Positions 43,369-50,992 of a stretch of 64,000 bases of DNA are shown here, one piece after another. The translations under genes were made by a program, and so were the position numbers. Location of the stretch: contig JBMNGO010000002.1 of assembly GCA_050949885.1 (NCBI GenBank), positions 385,705 through 449,704 of the forward strand, in the 5' to 3' direction. Numbering within the stretch: position 1 is the stretch's first letter; every line of letters begins with the position of its first letter. Under the pieces are notes generated by a model. It ran no database searches, was not told the DNA's origin, and was given only the letters and a program-made list of their open reading frames with translations. This DNA is from JBMNGO01 sp050949885 (GTDB lineage: Bacteria; Bacillota; Syntrophomonadia; Syntrophomonadales; Syntrophomonadaceae).

Positions 43369-43467
43369 AAGGCAAGCTTGACATACAACCCACCACGGGC
43401 AGATAGTGACAACCCATACCTGATGTGGTTTAATGGACTAAAGAAAAACAGGTTTGGGGGTGATATT

Positions 43468-44859
43468 ATTATTACTTATGCAGCATTAATCCCTCACCCT
43501 CCTCTGGTCATAAAAGAGATAGGGAGAGAGCAAATATCTGCGGTCAGTGCAACCATTCACGGAATTAAAACCGCTTGCCGGCAACTGGCCAATTCCCGCC
43601 CAGATACTATAGTGTTTTTTACCCCGCATGGCAATGTATTTTCTGATTGTGTATCATATCTGGCTGAGCCTGAACTGGAAGGAGATTTTAGGAGCTTTGG
43701 CTGTAGTTTAGGGACAAGTTCATCGAATGACCTGGAGCTAATAAAAGAGATTGCCAATGCGGCAGCAAGTGAAGGTATAACGTTTCTTCCCATTGATAAA
43801 GCTACCGCAGCCGGCCACCGTCTTAATGCCCGCCTGGACCACGGAATACTGGTACCCTTGATGTATCTTAAGGAGGCAGGGCTTAAAGAAACCCGGATAA
43901 TTGCTATTAGCGTGGGGTACTTGCCTATAACTGATTTATACCGGTTGGGCAGTATTATTACAGCTTCTGCAGAAAAGCTAGGAAGAAGGATCGCCGTGGT
44001 TGCATCAGGAGATATGTCACATCGGCTGAAAGAAGAAGGGCCATATGATTATCACCCTGATGGACCCCGTTTTGATAAAAAAATGTGTGAGTATCTTTCG
44101 GCAGGAGATGTTCTGGCAACTATAAAAATGCCTGCCGAGCTAAGGGATAATGCCGGTGAATGCGGTTTTCGGTCGGTGGTAATGATGCTGGGAACCCTGG
44201 ATGGCAAAGACTTTTCTTCATCAGTTATAAGCTATGAAGGGCCTTTTGGGGTAGGTTACTTGGTAGCTGAATTTGTACCCGGAAAGCCACGTGAGAGTAT
44301 ATATGAAATCTTAGCCAAGGAGAAGCAAGAAACTATTAACGAATTGCGGCAACGGGAAAGCTCACCCGTAAAATGGGCCCGGCTTACTCTGGAAAACTAT
44401 ATCAGGAATGGAAGTTTTGTTGAACTGCCAGCCAGTTTTAGTGACTTAACCCGAAAAAAAGCCGGGGTATTTGTATCAATCAAAAAAGGTGGTAACCTTA
44501 GAGGGTGTATAGGAACCATTAGCCCGGCCTATAAAAACCTGGCTGAGGAAATTGCCCACAATGCTGTTAGTGCCGGATTAAAGGACCCTAGATTTATGCC
44601 CGTTGCAGAGTGGGAACTGGATGAGCTGGAGTATTCGGTTGATATATTAGGAGAGCCTGAATGGTGTGAAAAAGAAGACCTGGACCCCAAAAAATATGGA
44701 GTAATTGTTAGCCACGGGTCCCGCCGGGGCTTGTTGCTGCCTGATCTGGAAGGAGTAGATACCGTCCAGCAACAGCTTTCCATTGCATTGCAGAAGGCAG
44801 GCATCCGTCCTGAAGAAGAATACCGAATTGCCCGGTTCCAAGTGACAAGGTTCAAATAA
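43468..44859 (+). CDS. MEMO-like / AMMECR1 fusion protein of the AmmeMemoRadiSam set
   Basis: Two conserved domains are fused. The N-terminal half is MEMO-like (YAALIPHPP, TPHGNVFSD, SGDMSHRL, NAGECGF), related to extradiol dioxygenases and carrying metal-ligand-type histidines and cysteine. The C-terminal half, from about residue 290, is AMMECR1-like (GVFVSIKKGGNLRGCIGTI, GLKDPRF). In bacteria these occur beside a radical SAM enzyme, here the next gene; the function of the set is not established. The start is probably ATT 43468, 7 bases after GGGGGTGAT, giving a family-like MITYAALIPHPP (463 residues). Upstream TTG 43378 and ATG 43423 have poor sites. Confidence 0.9.
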   Translation: MITYAALIPHPPLVIKEIGREQISAVSATIHGIKTACRQLANSRPDTIVFFTPHGNVFSDCVSYLAEPELEGDFRSFGCSLGTSSSNDLELIKEIANAAASEGITFLPIDKATAAGHRLNARLDHGILVPLMYLKEAGLKETRIIAISVGYLPITDLYRLGSIITASAEKLGRRIAVVASGDMSHRLKEEGPYDYHPDGPRFDKKMCEYLSAGDVLATIKMPAELRDNAGECGFRSVVMMLGTLDGKDFSSSVISYEGPFGVGYLVAEFVPGKPRESIYEILAKEKQETINELRQRESSPVKWARLTLENYIRNGSFVELPASFSDLTRKKAGVFVSIKKGGNLRGCIGTISPAYKNLAEEIAHNAVSAGLKDPRFMPVAEWELDELEYSVDILGEPEWCEKEDLDPKKYGVIVSHGSRRGLLLPDLEGVDTVQQQLSIALQKAGIRPEEEYRIARFQVTRFK

Positions 44860-44872
44860 GGTAGGATATATT

Positions 44873-45868
44873 ATGCCGGAAGTCCAAGCTCGCTATTATG
44901 AAGTAATGAATCATCATATAGTCTGTGGGCTTTGTCCTCACCATTGCCGGTTAAAGCCAGGGCAGGCCGGAATATGCAGGGTGCGGGTAAACCATGATAA
45001 TTGCCTATTCACTTTAAATTATGGAGAAATAACCTCTTTAGCTATTGACCCAGTGGAAAAAAAACCCCTTTATCATTTTTTCCCCGGCAAAAAAATACTG
45101 TCTGTTGGCACTTTTGGATGCAACCTTAAATGCGGCTTTTGCCAGAATTATACCCTGGCCCATGGCAATCCCCCTAGCCAGACCGTCAATCCTGACCTAT
45201 TGGCCCATATTGCCGAGGAGGCTGGAAAACATGGTTCCATTGGTGTTGCTTTTACCTATAATGAACCATCTATCTGGTTTGAATATGTTATGGATGCAGC
45301 TGCCCCTCTGCGGCAAAACCACCAGAAAATAGTACTGGTAACCAATGGTTTTATTGAAAAAAGACCCCTGCAGGAGTTGCTGGAGGTTGTAGACGCATTT
45401 AACATCGATATAAAAGCCAATACCCCGCATTTTTACAAAAAGTATTGCCAGGGGCAGCTGGCGCCGGTTAAGAAATCGGTGGAAATAGCGGCTGCCAGGG
45501 CTCATGTTGAGGTTACCAATCTGATCATACCCGGCCAAAATGACAAGATGGAAGAAATAGGGGAACTGGCCAAATGGCTGGCTTCATTGAATCCCAATAT
45601 TCCCTTGCACCTTTCACGCTATTATCCTGCTTACAAGTATTCGCTGGAGTCTACTCCAGAGGATACCATGCACAACGCCTTTAAGACCGCCAGAGAATAC
45701 CTGAATTGTGTGTATTTGGGGAACATGACCGCAGCCAATAATACCTTCTGCAACCGGTGTAACAACCTTTTGATAGAGAGAAATTACTATAATACGGAAT
45801 TTACCGGGATGCAGGGGAACCAGTGCCGTCAATGCGGGGCAAAAATTGATTATATAATAAACAGGTAA
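44873..45868 (+). CDS. amrS: AmmeMemoRadiSam system radical SAM enzyme
   Basis: A radical SAM protein of 331 residues. The [4Fe-4S] motif CNLKCGFC is at about residues 83-90, the N-terminal part has CGLCPHHCRLKPGQAGICRVR, and a C-terminal cysteine cluster (CNRCNNLL, CRQCGAKI) could bind another metal. This arrangement belongs to the family linked to MEMO and AMMECR1 proteins. It begins 13 bases after the fusion gene stop and is surely cotranscribed. The reaction it catalyses is unknown. Confidence 0.92.
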   Translation: MPEVQARYYEVMNHHIVCGLCPHHCRLKPGQAGICRVRVNHDNCLFTLNYGEITSLAIDPVEKKPLYHFFPGKKILSVGTFGCNLKCGFCQNYTLAHGNPPSQTVNPDLLAHIAEEAGKHGSIGVAFTYNEPSIWFEYVMDAAAPLRQNHQKIVLVTNGFIEKRPLQELLEVVDAFNIDIKANTPHFYKKYCQGQLAPVKKSVEIAAARAHVEVTNLIIPGQNDKMEEIGELAKWLASLNPNIPLHLSRYYPAYKYSLESTPEDTMHNAFKTAREYLNCVYLGNMTAANNTFCNRCNNLLIERNYYNTEFTGMQGNQCRQCGAKIDYIINR

Positions 45869-45874
45869 AAAAGT

Positions 45875-45900
45875 TGGGAAGAGCAAAGCCCTTCCCATTA
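45875..45900 (+). terminator. Weak terminator-like hairpin after the radical SAM gene
   Basis: TGGGAAG (45875-45881) pairs with CTTCCCA (45891-45897), followed by TTATATAT instead of a pure T-run. It is a plausible end for the cwlD-AmmeMemoRadiSam unit. Confidence 0.4.
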
Positions 45901-46002
45901 TATATGAAAGCTACCGGTAAACCGGCAAGCTGTTCACACTAATATTATTTTTCCCATGATACAGAATATGAATACCTCATTATGTATGTTACCAATTTAA
46001 CC

Positions 46003-46031
46003 TAGTAGAATTAGCAAATATCGGATATAAT
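46003..46031 (+). promoter_or_regulatory. Probable promoter of the crotonase gene
   Basis: A perfect TATAAT at 46026-46031 lies 30 bases before the start codon. No good -35 is seen at 17 bases (TAGTAG), so the promoter may be weak or need an activator. Confidence 0.4.
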
Positions 46032-46060
46032 GGGGAAAAATAAGGAAAAGGAGTAGTGGT

Positions 46061-46846
46061 ATGGTGGCTTATGCGAATCTATTACTGGAAAAAGAAGACG
46101 GTATAGGGATTCTCTATATCAACCGGCCCCAGGCATTGAATGCCTTGAATTATGATACCCTGGTGGAATTAGGACAGGCAATAAAAGAAATTGCCAACGA
46201 TGAAGAAATCAAAGTCTTAATTATAACTGGTGCCGGGGAAAAATCATTTGTGGCCGGGGCGGACATCAAGTATATGCAACCCCTTTCTGCTACCGAAGCA
46301 AGGGCCTTTGGTGCTCTGGGCCAGGAAGTGTTTAGAAACCTGGAAAAGCTAGAAAAACCCGTTATTGCTGCCATAAATGGATTCGCCCTTGGTGGCGGCT
46401 GCGAGTTAGCCATGTCTGCTGATATCCGAGTGGCATCAGAAAAAGCCAAATTTGGACAACCCGAAGTTGGGTTGGGGATTACTCCGGGGTACGGGGGAAC
46501 TCAAAGACTGCCGCGTCTAGTTGGTGAAGGCCGGGCCATGGAGCTCATTCTAACCGCCGATATCATTGATGCTCAGGAAGCCTACCGCATTGGTCTGGTA
46601 AACAAGGTTTACCCGGCTGAATCGTTAATGGATGAAGCCAAGAAAATGGCCAAAAGGATAATGAAAAATGCTCCTTTGGCTTTAAGTTTCTCAAAAGTAG
46701 CAATTAACAAAGGATTACAAGCTGATATTGATACTGGTATGAGTATTGAGGCCGATCTCTTCGGATTGTGTTTTGCTACCGAAGATCAAAAAGAAGGCAT
46801 GACTGCCTTTATGAACAAACAAAAAGCCGAATTCAAAGGGAAATAA
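46061..46846 (+). CDS. crt: Enoyl-CoA hydratase / crotonase
   Basis: The enzyme hydrates crotonyl-CoA to 3-hydroxybutyryl-CoA, or the reverse, in butyrate metabolism. The 261-residue protein has the oxyanion-hole segment AGADIKYM, then NGFALGGGCELAMSADIRVAS and GQPEVGLGITPGYGGTQRLPRLVG, with both catalytic glutamates (in GCE and QPEVG). Resemblance to clostridial Crt is strong. It stands alone between terminators, so its partners (thiolase, dehydrogenases) are elsewhere; beta-oxidation or butyrate formation both fit. Confidence 0.92.
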   Translation: MVAYANLLLEKEDGIGILYINRPQALNALNYDTLVELGQAIKEIANDEEIKVLIITGAGEKSFVAGADIKYMQPLSATEARAFGALGQEVFRNLEKLEKPVIAAINGFALGGGCELAMSADIRVASEKAKFGQPEVGLGITPGYGGTQRLPRLVGEGRAMELILTADIIDAQEAYRIGLVNKVYPAESLMDEAKKMAKRIMKNAPLALSFSKVAINKGLQADIDTGMSIEADLFGLCFATEDQKEGMTAFMNKQKAEFKGK

Positions 46847-46854
46847 ACAGTAAT

Positions 46855-46887
46855 AAAATCCCCGTCTTTAAGGCGGGGATTTTTTTT
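46855..46887 (+). terminator. Terminator after crt (also facing nadE)
   Basis: AAATCCCCG pairs with CGGGGATTT with a short loop, followed by eight T. The A-run on the other side would let it also end nadE transcription from the minus strand. Confidence 0.9.
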
Positions 46888-46890
46888 GAA

Positions 46891-46920
46891 TGCGAGGCAA
46901 GAACCGTCCCCCTTGCACCC
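46891..46920. repeat. Short repeat-like remnant with GGGGGACGGTTC core
   Basis: On the minus strand this reads GCAAGGGGGACGGTTCTTGC, a small inverted repeat (GCAAG/CTTGC) with a GGGGACGGTTC core. I recall the same core from interspersed repeats in other Clostridia, some near IS200-type transposases. It sits between the crt terminator and the nadE stop. Confidence 0.35.
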
Positions 46921-46922
46921 TA

Positions 46923-48554
46923 TCATGGTTCCAGTTTAGCGGCAATTGGAATTTTGCTGCCCAGGCCAAATGTTTTAGTGGTAATTTTAATACCAGGTGC
47001 AGCCTGCCTCCGTTTGTACTCACTTCTAATCATAGCCCTAACTAACCATTCCACTGTTTTTCTGTCAAAGCCGTGCCCAACTATCTCTTCTATGGAACAG
47101 CCTTCTTCTAAATAAAGATTCAGTATCTGGTCTAAAATTTTATAGGGAGGTAAATCATCCTGATCCAACTGATTCGGTTTTAGTTCAGCGGAGGGCGGCT
47201 TTACGATGGTATCGTAGGGAATAACCTGCTTTTGCCGGTTGATCAGATGAGCTAATTCGTAAACCAGAGTCTTTGGTACATCAGCAAGAACTGCTAGTCC
47301 TCCGCACATATCACCATACAAGGTGCTGTATCCTGTAGCTATTTCACTCTTATTGCTTGTTGAAAGCAAAATATACCCAAATTGATTGGAAAAAGACATC
47401 AAAATATCGCCGCGTATCCTGGCCTGCAAATTCTGTTCCGCTATTCCCAGCTGGGAGGTGTCCCAAAATACATTCAGGCTCTGTTGGAAGGAGCGTAATG
47501 TGGGCTCTATGGGAATAATTTTAAAGTCTATACCAAGATTTTCAGCCAGAGCCTGGGAATCAGATACGCTGCCGGAAGAGGAATAAATCGAAGGCAAGGT
47601 AATTCCCAGAACATTTGCAGCACCAATAGCTTCAACGGCGAGGCAGCAGGTCACTGCTGAGTCTATTCCGCCCGACAGTCCTACCAGGGCACGGGAAAAC
47701 CCACATTTCCTAAAATAATCGCGTATTCCCAGTACCAGGGCAGCACGGACTGATTCCACTGGGTCCTGTGGTTTAAAGACTTTACAGGAACCCTGCTCAG
47801 GAACCGTTACGGTTTTTACCTGTTCAACAAAGGGGTCAGCAACAAAAACCGGGTCTCCTTTAGCGTTCATGTACATGCTACGCCCATCGAATACCAGTTC
47901 ATCATTGCCCCCCACCTGGTTAACATAAATGAAGGGAATCCGTAGTCTTTTGGCATGGCTGCTAATAAGCTGGAATTGTTTTTCGTCTTTCCCCAGATAG
48001 TAGGGGGAAGCGCCTATGTTTATAAATAAGGTTGCACCCTTCTGGGCCAGTTGTGCTATAGGATCAATAGAAGAATTACCCGGGTCATCCCATGCATCCT
48101 GACCAATAATAATTCCCAGGAGTTCATTGCCAAATCTGACCGGTTCAATTACCTGGGCAGGATCAAAATACCTGGCTTCATTAAATTCATCATAATAGGA
48201 GAGAAGGGTTTTATGGCTGGAGCCCCAAATTTTTCCTTGATAAAGCAAAACAGCCGAGTTGTATAAACCTTTGTCCGGCTTATTCCCCGGGAGCGGCAAC
48301 CCCAGCAGAATGCCAATTTGCGGATGGGCCTGGGAGATCATGGTAACGGCTTCCAAAGCCTCTTTTGTTTGTTTGACAAACCAGGGTTTATCTAATAGTC
48401 CATAGGGAGGATAACCAGTTAAAAAAAGTTCGGAAAAAACCACCAAATCACTGCCATGGTTTTGGGCAGTATAGATAGTATCTTCAATTTTAGCCAGGTT
48501 ACCAGGGAAATCGCCGATAATAGGATTTAATTGGGCAATGGTTATTCTTATCAT
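46923..48554 (-). CDS. nadE: NAD+ synthetase with defective nitrilase-type amidase domain
   Basis: The enzyme amidates nicotinic acid adenine dinucleotide to NAD+. The 543-residue protein has a nitrilase-like N domain (1-270) and a synthetase domain with the PP-loop LSGGIDSAVT. The glutaminase triad is incomplete: Glu42 (FSELFLTGYPP) and Lys115 (SSHKTLL) are there, but the usual ICED nucleophile motif reads IIGQDAW, with Gly151 for Cys and Gln152 for Glu (codon 48102-48104). Glutamine use is therefore probably lost and free ammonia used. Start ATG 48554 follows AAGGAGA; the frame extends upstream but without a site. It is convergent with crt and divergent from dapF. Confidence 0.93.
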   Translation of the reverse strand: MIRITIAQLNPIIGDFPGNLAKIEDTIYTAQNHGSDLVVFSELFLTGYPPYGLLDKPWFVKQTKEALEAVTMISQAHPQIGILLGLPLPGNKPDKGLYNSAVLLYQGKIWGSSHKTLLSYYDEFNEARYFDPAQVIEPVRFGNELLGIIIGQDAWDDPGNSSIDPIAQLAQKGATLFINIGASPYYLGKDEKQFQLISSHAKRLRIPFIYVNQVGGNDELVFDGRSMYMNAKGDPVFVADPFVEQVKTVTVPEQGSCKVFKPQDPVESVRAALVLGIRDYFRKCGFSRALVGLSGGIDSAVTCCLAVEAIGAANVLGITLPSIYSSSGSVSDSQALAENLGIDFKIIPIEPTLRSFQQSLNVFWDTSQLGIAEQNLQARIRGDILMSFSNQFGYILLSTSNKSEIATGYSTLYGDMCGGLAVLADVPKTLVYELAHLINRQKQVIPYDTIVKPPSAELKPNQLDQDDLPPYKILDQILNLYLEEGCSIEEIVGHGFDRKTVEWLVRAMIRSEYKRRQAAPGIKITTKTFGLGSKIPIAAKLEP

Positions 48555-48842
48555 GAATGCTGCTCTCCTTGCAAACAAAAATTTGCCAATGATTTGCGCC
48601 ATAATTAAGAATAGCACCAAAAAATCGCTTTGAGCAAGTCAGCAGAGAGAAACGTAGAAAAATGAAGAATACCTGCAGAATTTTGCTTTGTATTTTAATC
48701 TGCTGTTAAATACTTTAAAATATAAGGAAGAAGCTGTATGAGATTGACCGTTTAGTATCCCGGGGGCGATCTCTGTTGTTATTAAAACATGCTCCAGAAT
48801 AGCGAGGGGCAATCAGTTACTACATTACCGAGGGGGGTAAAT

Positions 48843-49655
48843 ATGGATTTTACCAAAATGCACGGTTCGGGAAATGATTTTATTATTATTGAAGCTCCTT
48901 CCTGGGATCAGGCGGGTCAATACAGGAAAGACGCGGCGTTTCTATGTGACAGAAACTACGGAATTGGCGCTGACGGACTTATCATCACAGGCCCCTCCGA
49001 TGAAGCTGATGTCTTTATGCGAATATTTAATCCTGATGGCTCTGAACCGGAAATGTGCGGTAATGGAATCCGATGCGTGGCCAAGTATGTATACCAAAAG
49101 GGATTAGTTGACAAAAAAGAAATTATTGTAAAAACACTGGCTGGAGTCAGACTTCCTGAGTTAATCCTGACCGGGAATAAAGTAACTGCAGTTAGAGTAG
49201 ATATGGGTGTGCCCGTTTTTAGCAGCCAGGGGCTGGTGGCCATAAAGGTGTCCGGGCAGGAATTTATGGCCACTCTGGTATCAGTGGGTAACCCGCACTG
49301 CGTGGTTTTTGTGGAAAATATGAGTACTGTACCAGTTAGCCTGTGGGGATCGGAAATTGAAAACCACCGAATGTTTCCTGATCGAACTAATGTGGAATTT
49401 GTCCAAGTGCTTAATAAAAGTGAAATAATATTGAGGGTGTGGGAAAGGGGGGCCGGGGTTACTCTGGCCTGTGGCACAGGGGCTTGTGCAGCCTTAGCGG
49501 CTTCCGTTTATAATAACAAGACTTATCGTAAGGCCATAGTTCGCCTCCTGGGCGGTGACCTACTGGTGGAATGGGACGAAGATGACGGGCATTTATACAT
49601 GACCGGCCCCGCAGTGGAAGTCTTTAAAGGTACTGTTGCCCTGGAAAGTGAATAG
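48843..49655 (+). CDS. dapF: Diaminopimelate epimerase
   Basis: The enzyme converts LL- to meso-diaminopimelate for lysine and peptidoglycan. Both catalytic cysteines are present, in MCGNGIRC and LACGTGACA, with the N-terminal FTKMHGSGNDFI. The protein has 270 residues. ATG 48843 follows GAGGGGGGTAAAT; the longer frame from 48789 adds 18 residues without family support. The 288-base gap to nadE (48555-48842) has no gene or clear promoter. A strong terminator lies downstream. Confidence 0.95.
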   Translation: MDFTKMHGSGNDFIIIEAPSWDQAGQYRKDAAFLCDRNYGIGADGLIITGPSDEADVFMRIFNPDGSEPEMCGNGIRCVAKYVYQKGLVDKKEIIVKTLAGVRLPELILTGNKVTAVRVDMGVPVFSSQGLVAIKVSGQEFMATLVSVGNPHCVVFVENMSTVPVSLWGSEIENHRMFPDRTNVEFVQVLNKSEIILRVWERGAGVTLACGTGACAALAASVYNNKTYRKAIVRLLGGDLLVEWDEDDGHLYMTGPAVEVFKGTVALESE

Positions 49656-49763
49656 AACTGATAATCCATGTTAAAGATTAAACCCAAGTCCGTTGATACC
49701 TAATCCAAGGCCCGTTAATTGGATAGTAATTTATAGAAAGCCAGGATCTATATAGATTATTTC

Positions 49764-49801
49764 GCAAATTCCTTTATAATTAAGGGAGTTTGCTTTTTTT
49801 G
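49764..49801 (+). terminator. Terminator after dapF
   Basis: GCAAATTCCTT pairs with AAGGGAGTTTGC over more than ten pairs (one T-G wobble) and is followed by eight T. It isolates dapF from the arginine operon. Confidence 0.85.
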
Positions 49802-49824
49802 TAAAACAAGCGCCAATATTTTTA

Positions 49825-49861
49825 TTGCACAATTATACATGCTGATGTATAATTATTAGCA
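49825..49861 (+). promoter_or_regulatory. Arginine operon promoter with overlapping ArgR-type operator
   Basis: TTGCAC (49825-49830) and TATAAT (49848-49853) are 17 bases apart. Between and across them lies the perfect inverted repeat AATTATACAT-GCTG-ATGTATAATT (49831-49854), with TGCA-type ends (TTGCAC and TTAGCA) like two opposed ARG boxes. ArgR bound here would cover the whole promoter. Operator identity rests on similarity to the ArgR box and on the genes downstream. Confidence 0.75.
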
Positions 49862-49927
49862 CGCCAATATAAATTTTAGAGTATTCTCTTTTACCATACA
49901 AGTTACAGCAAAGGGAGGATATACAAA

Positions 49928-50965
49928 TTGTATAAAATCGGAATTATTGGAGATGGGTACACTGCAGTTGATTTGATAAGGCTTCTTTCGGGGAGTAGAG
50001 AAATTGAGCCGGTTTGTATATTGTCAACCGATAATGTGGGACGCCGCATAGATGAAGTATATCCGCAGCTCAGCGGGTTTTGTGACCTGGTTTGCGAAAA
50101 GAGTGATTTATCTTCATTACCGGGCAGATGTGATGCTGTTTTTCTGGCTTTGCCACATGGCTTATCGGTTAATATGGTTATGCAGTTACTTCCCCAGGGA
50201 ATCAAGTGCGTTGACCTGGGTGCAGACTTCAGGCTGAAAGATGCCAGCCTCTATCAAAAATACTATGGAAAAACCCATGAAGCGCCTGATATACTCTCTG
50301 AAGCTGTTTACGGTCTGCCCGAATTATATCGCCAGGAAATAAAAAAAGCACGGATCGTAGCTAATCCGGGATGCTTTCCCACTGGAGCCATCCTGCCCTT
50401 GGCTCCCTTGCTGCAGGCAGGGTTGGTGAGCCCGGAAGGAATAATAATAGATTCCAAGACAGGAGTAAGCGGGGCTGGCAAAACTCCTCAGGCCAGCAGT
50501 CATTTTTGTGAAGTAAATGAAGGCGTTAAAGCTTATGGAGTGGGAACCCACCGGCATGGGCCGGAAATTGCCCAGGAACTCACATTGGCTGCTGGAAAGG
50601 AAGTGGACCTGGTTTTTACTCCCCATCTTATACCCATGAATCGTGGTATTCTTACTACTATTTATGGCCGACTCAGTAATAAGTGTGATGCGCAGGAAGT
50701 CCGAAAAGTACTGGAAGAAAAATACTGCGGCGAACCCTTTATAAGGATTCTGCCCGAAGGTACCTGGCCCCACACTAAATGGGTATATGGCAGTAATCTT
50801 TTGGATATTGGATTACATGTTGATAAGGCCAAGGGAAAAATTATTATTATTTCAGCACTGGATAACCTGGTAAAAGGAGCCTCGGGGCAGGCCATACAGA
50901 ACCTGCAGCTTATGTTGGGTATTGAAGAAACTACGGGTTTAAGATTCCCCGGAGTTCATCCATAA
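49928..50965 (+). CDS. argC: N-acetyl-gamma-glutamyl-phosphate reductase
   Basis: Third step of arginine biosynthesis, an NADPH-dependent reductase of 345 residues. The catalytic cysteine is in ANPGCFPTGA, with VGTHRHGPEI and FTPHLIPMNRGI as further family blocks. The start codon is TTG 49928, 9 bases after GGAGG. The N-terminal glycine loop reads GIIGDGYTAVDL, slightly shorter than the usual GxxGYTGxEL text. First gene of the argCJBDF operon. Confidence 0.96.
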   Translation: MYKIGIIGDGYTAVDLIRLLSGSREIEPVCILSTDNVGRRIDEVYPQLSGFCDLVCEKSDLSSLPGRCDAVFLALPHGLSVNMVMQLLPQGIKCVDLGADFRLKDASLYQKYYGKTHEAPDILSEAVYGLPELYRQEIKKARIVANPGCFPTGAILPLAPLLQAGLVSPEGIIIDSKTGVSGAGKTPQASSHFCEVNEGVKAYGVGTHRHGPEIAQELTLAAGKEVDLVFTPHLIPMNRGILTTIYGRLSNKCDAQEVRKVLEEKYCGEPFIRILPEGTWPHTKWVYGSNLLDIGLHVDKAKGKIIIISALDNLVKGASGQAIQNLQLMLGIEETTGLRFPGVHP

Positions 50966-50992
50966 GAACAGTAGATTCGGGAGGAGAAAAAA

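Noticed and set aside
43378..43406. TTGACA at 43378 as a promoter for the MEMO/AMMECR1 gene
   Set aside because: The sequence 17 bases downstream (AGATAG) is a poor -10, and the gene follows cwlD by only about 100 bases.
46768..47115. Plus-strand ORF running from crt into nadE
   Set aside because: Spans a strong terminator and the antisense of nadE; no ribosome site or family likeness.
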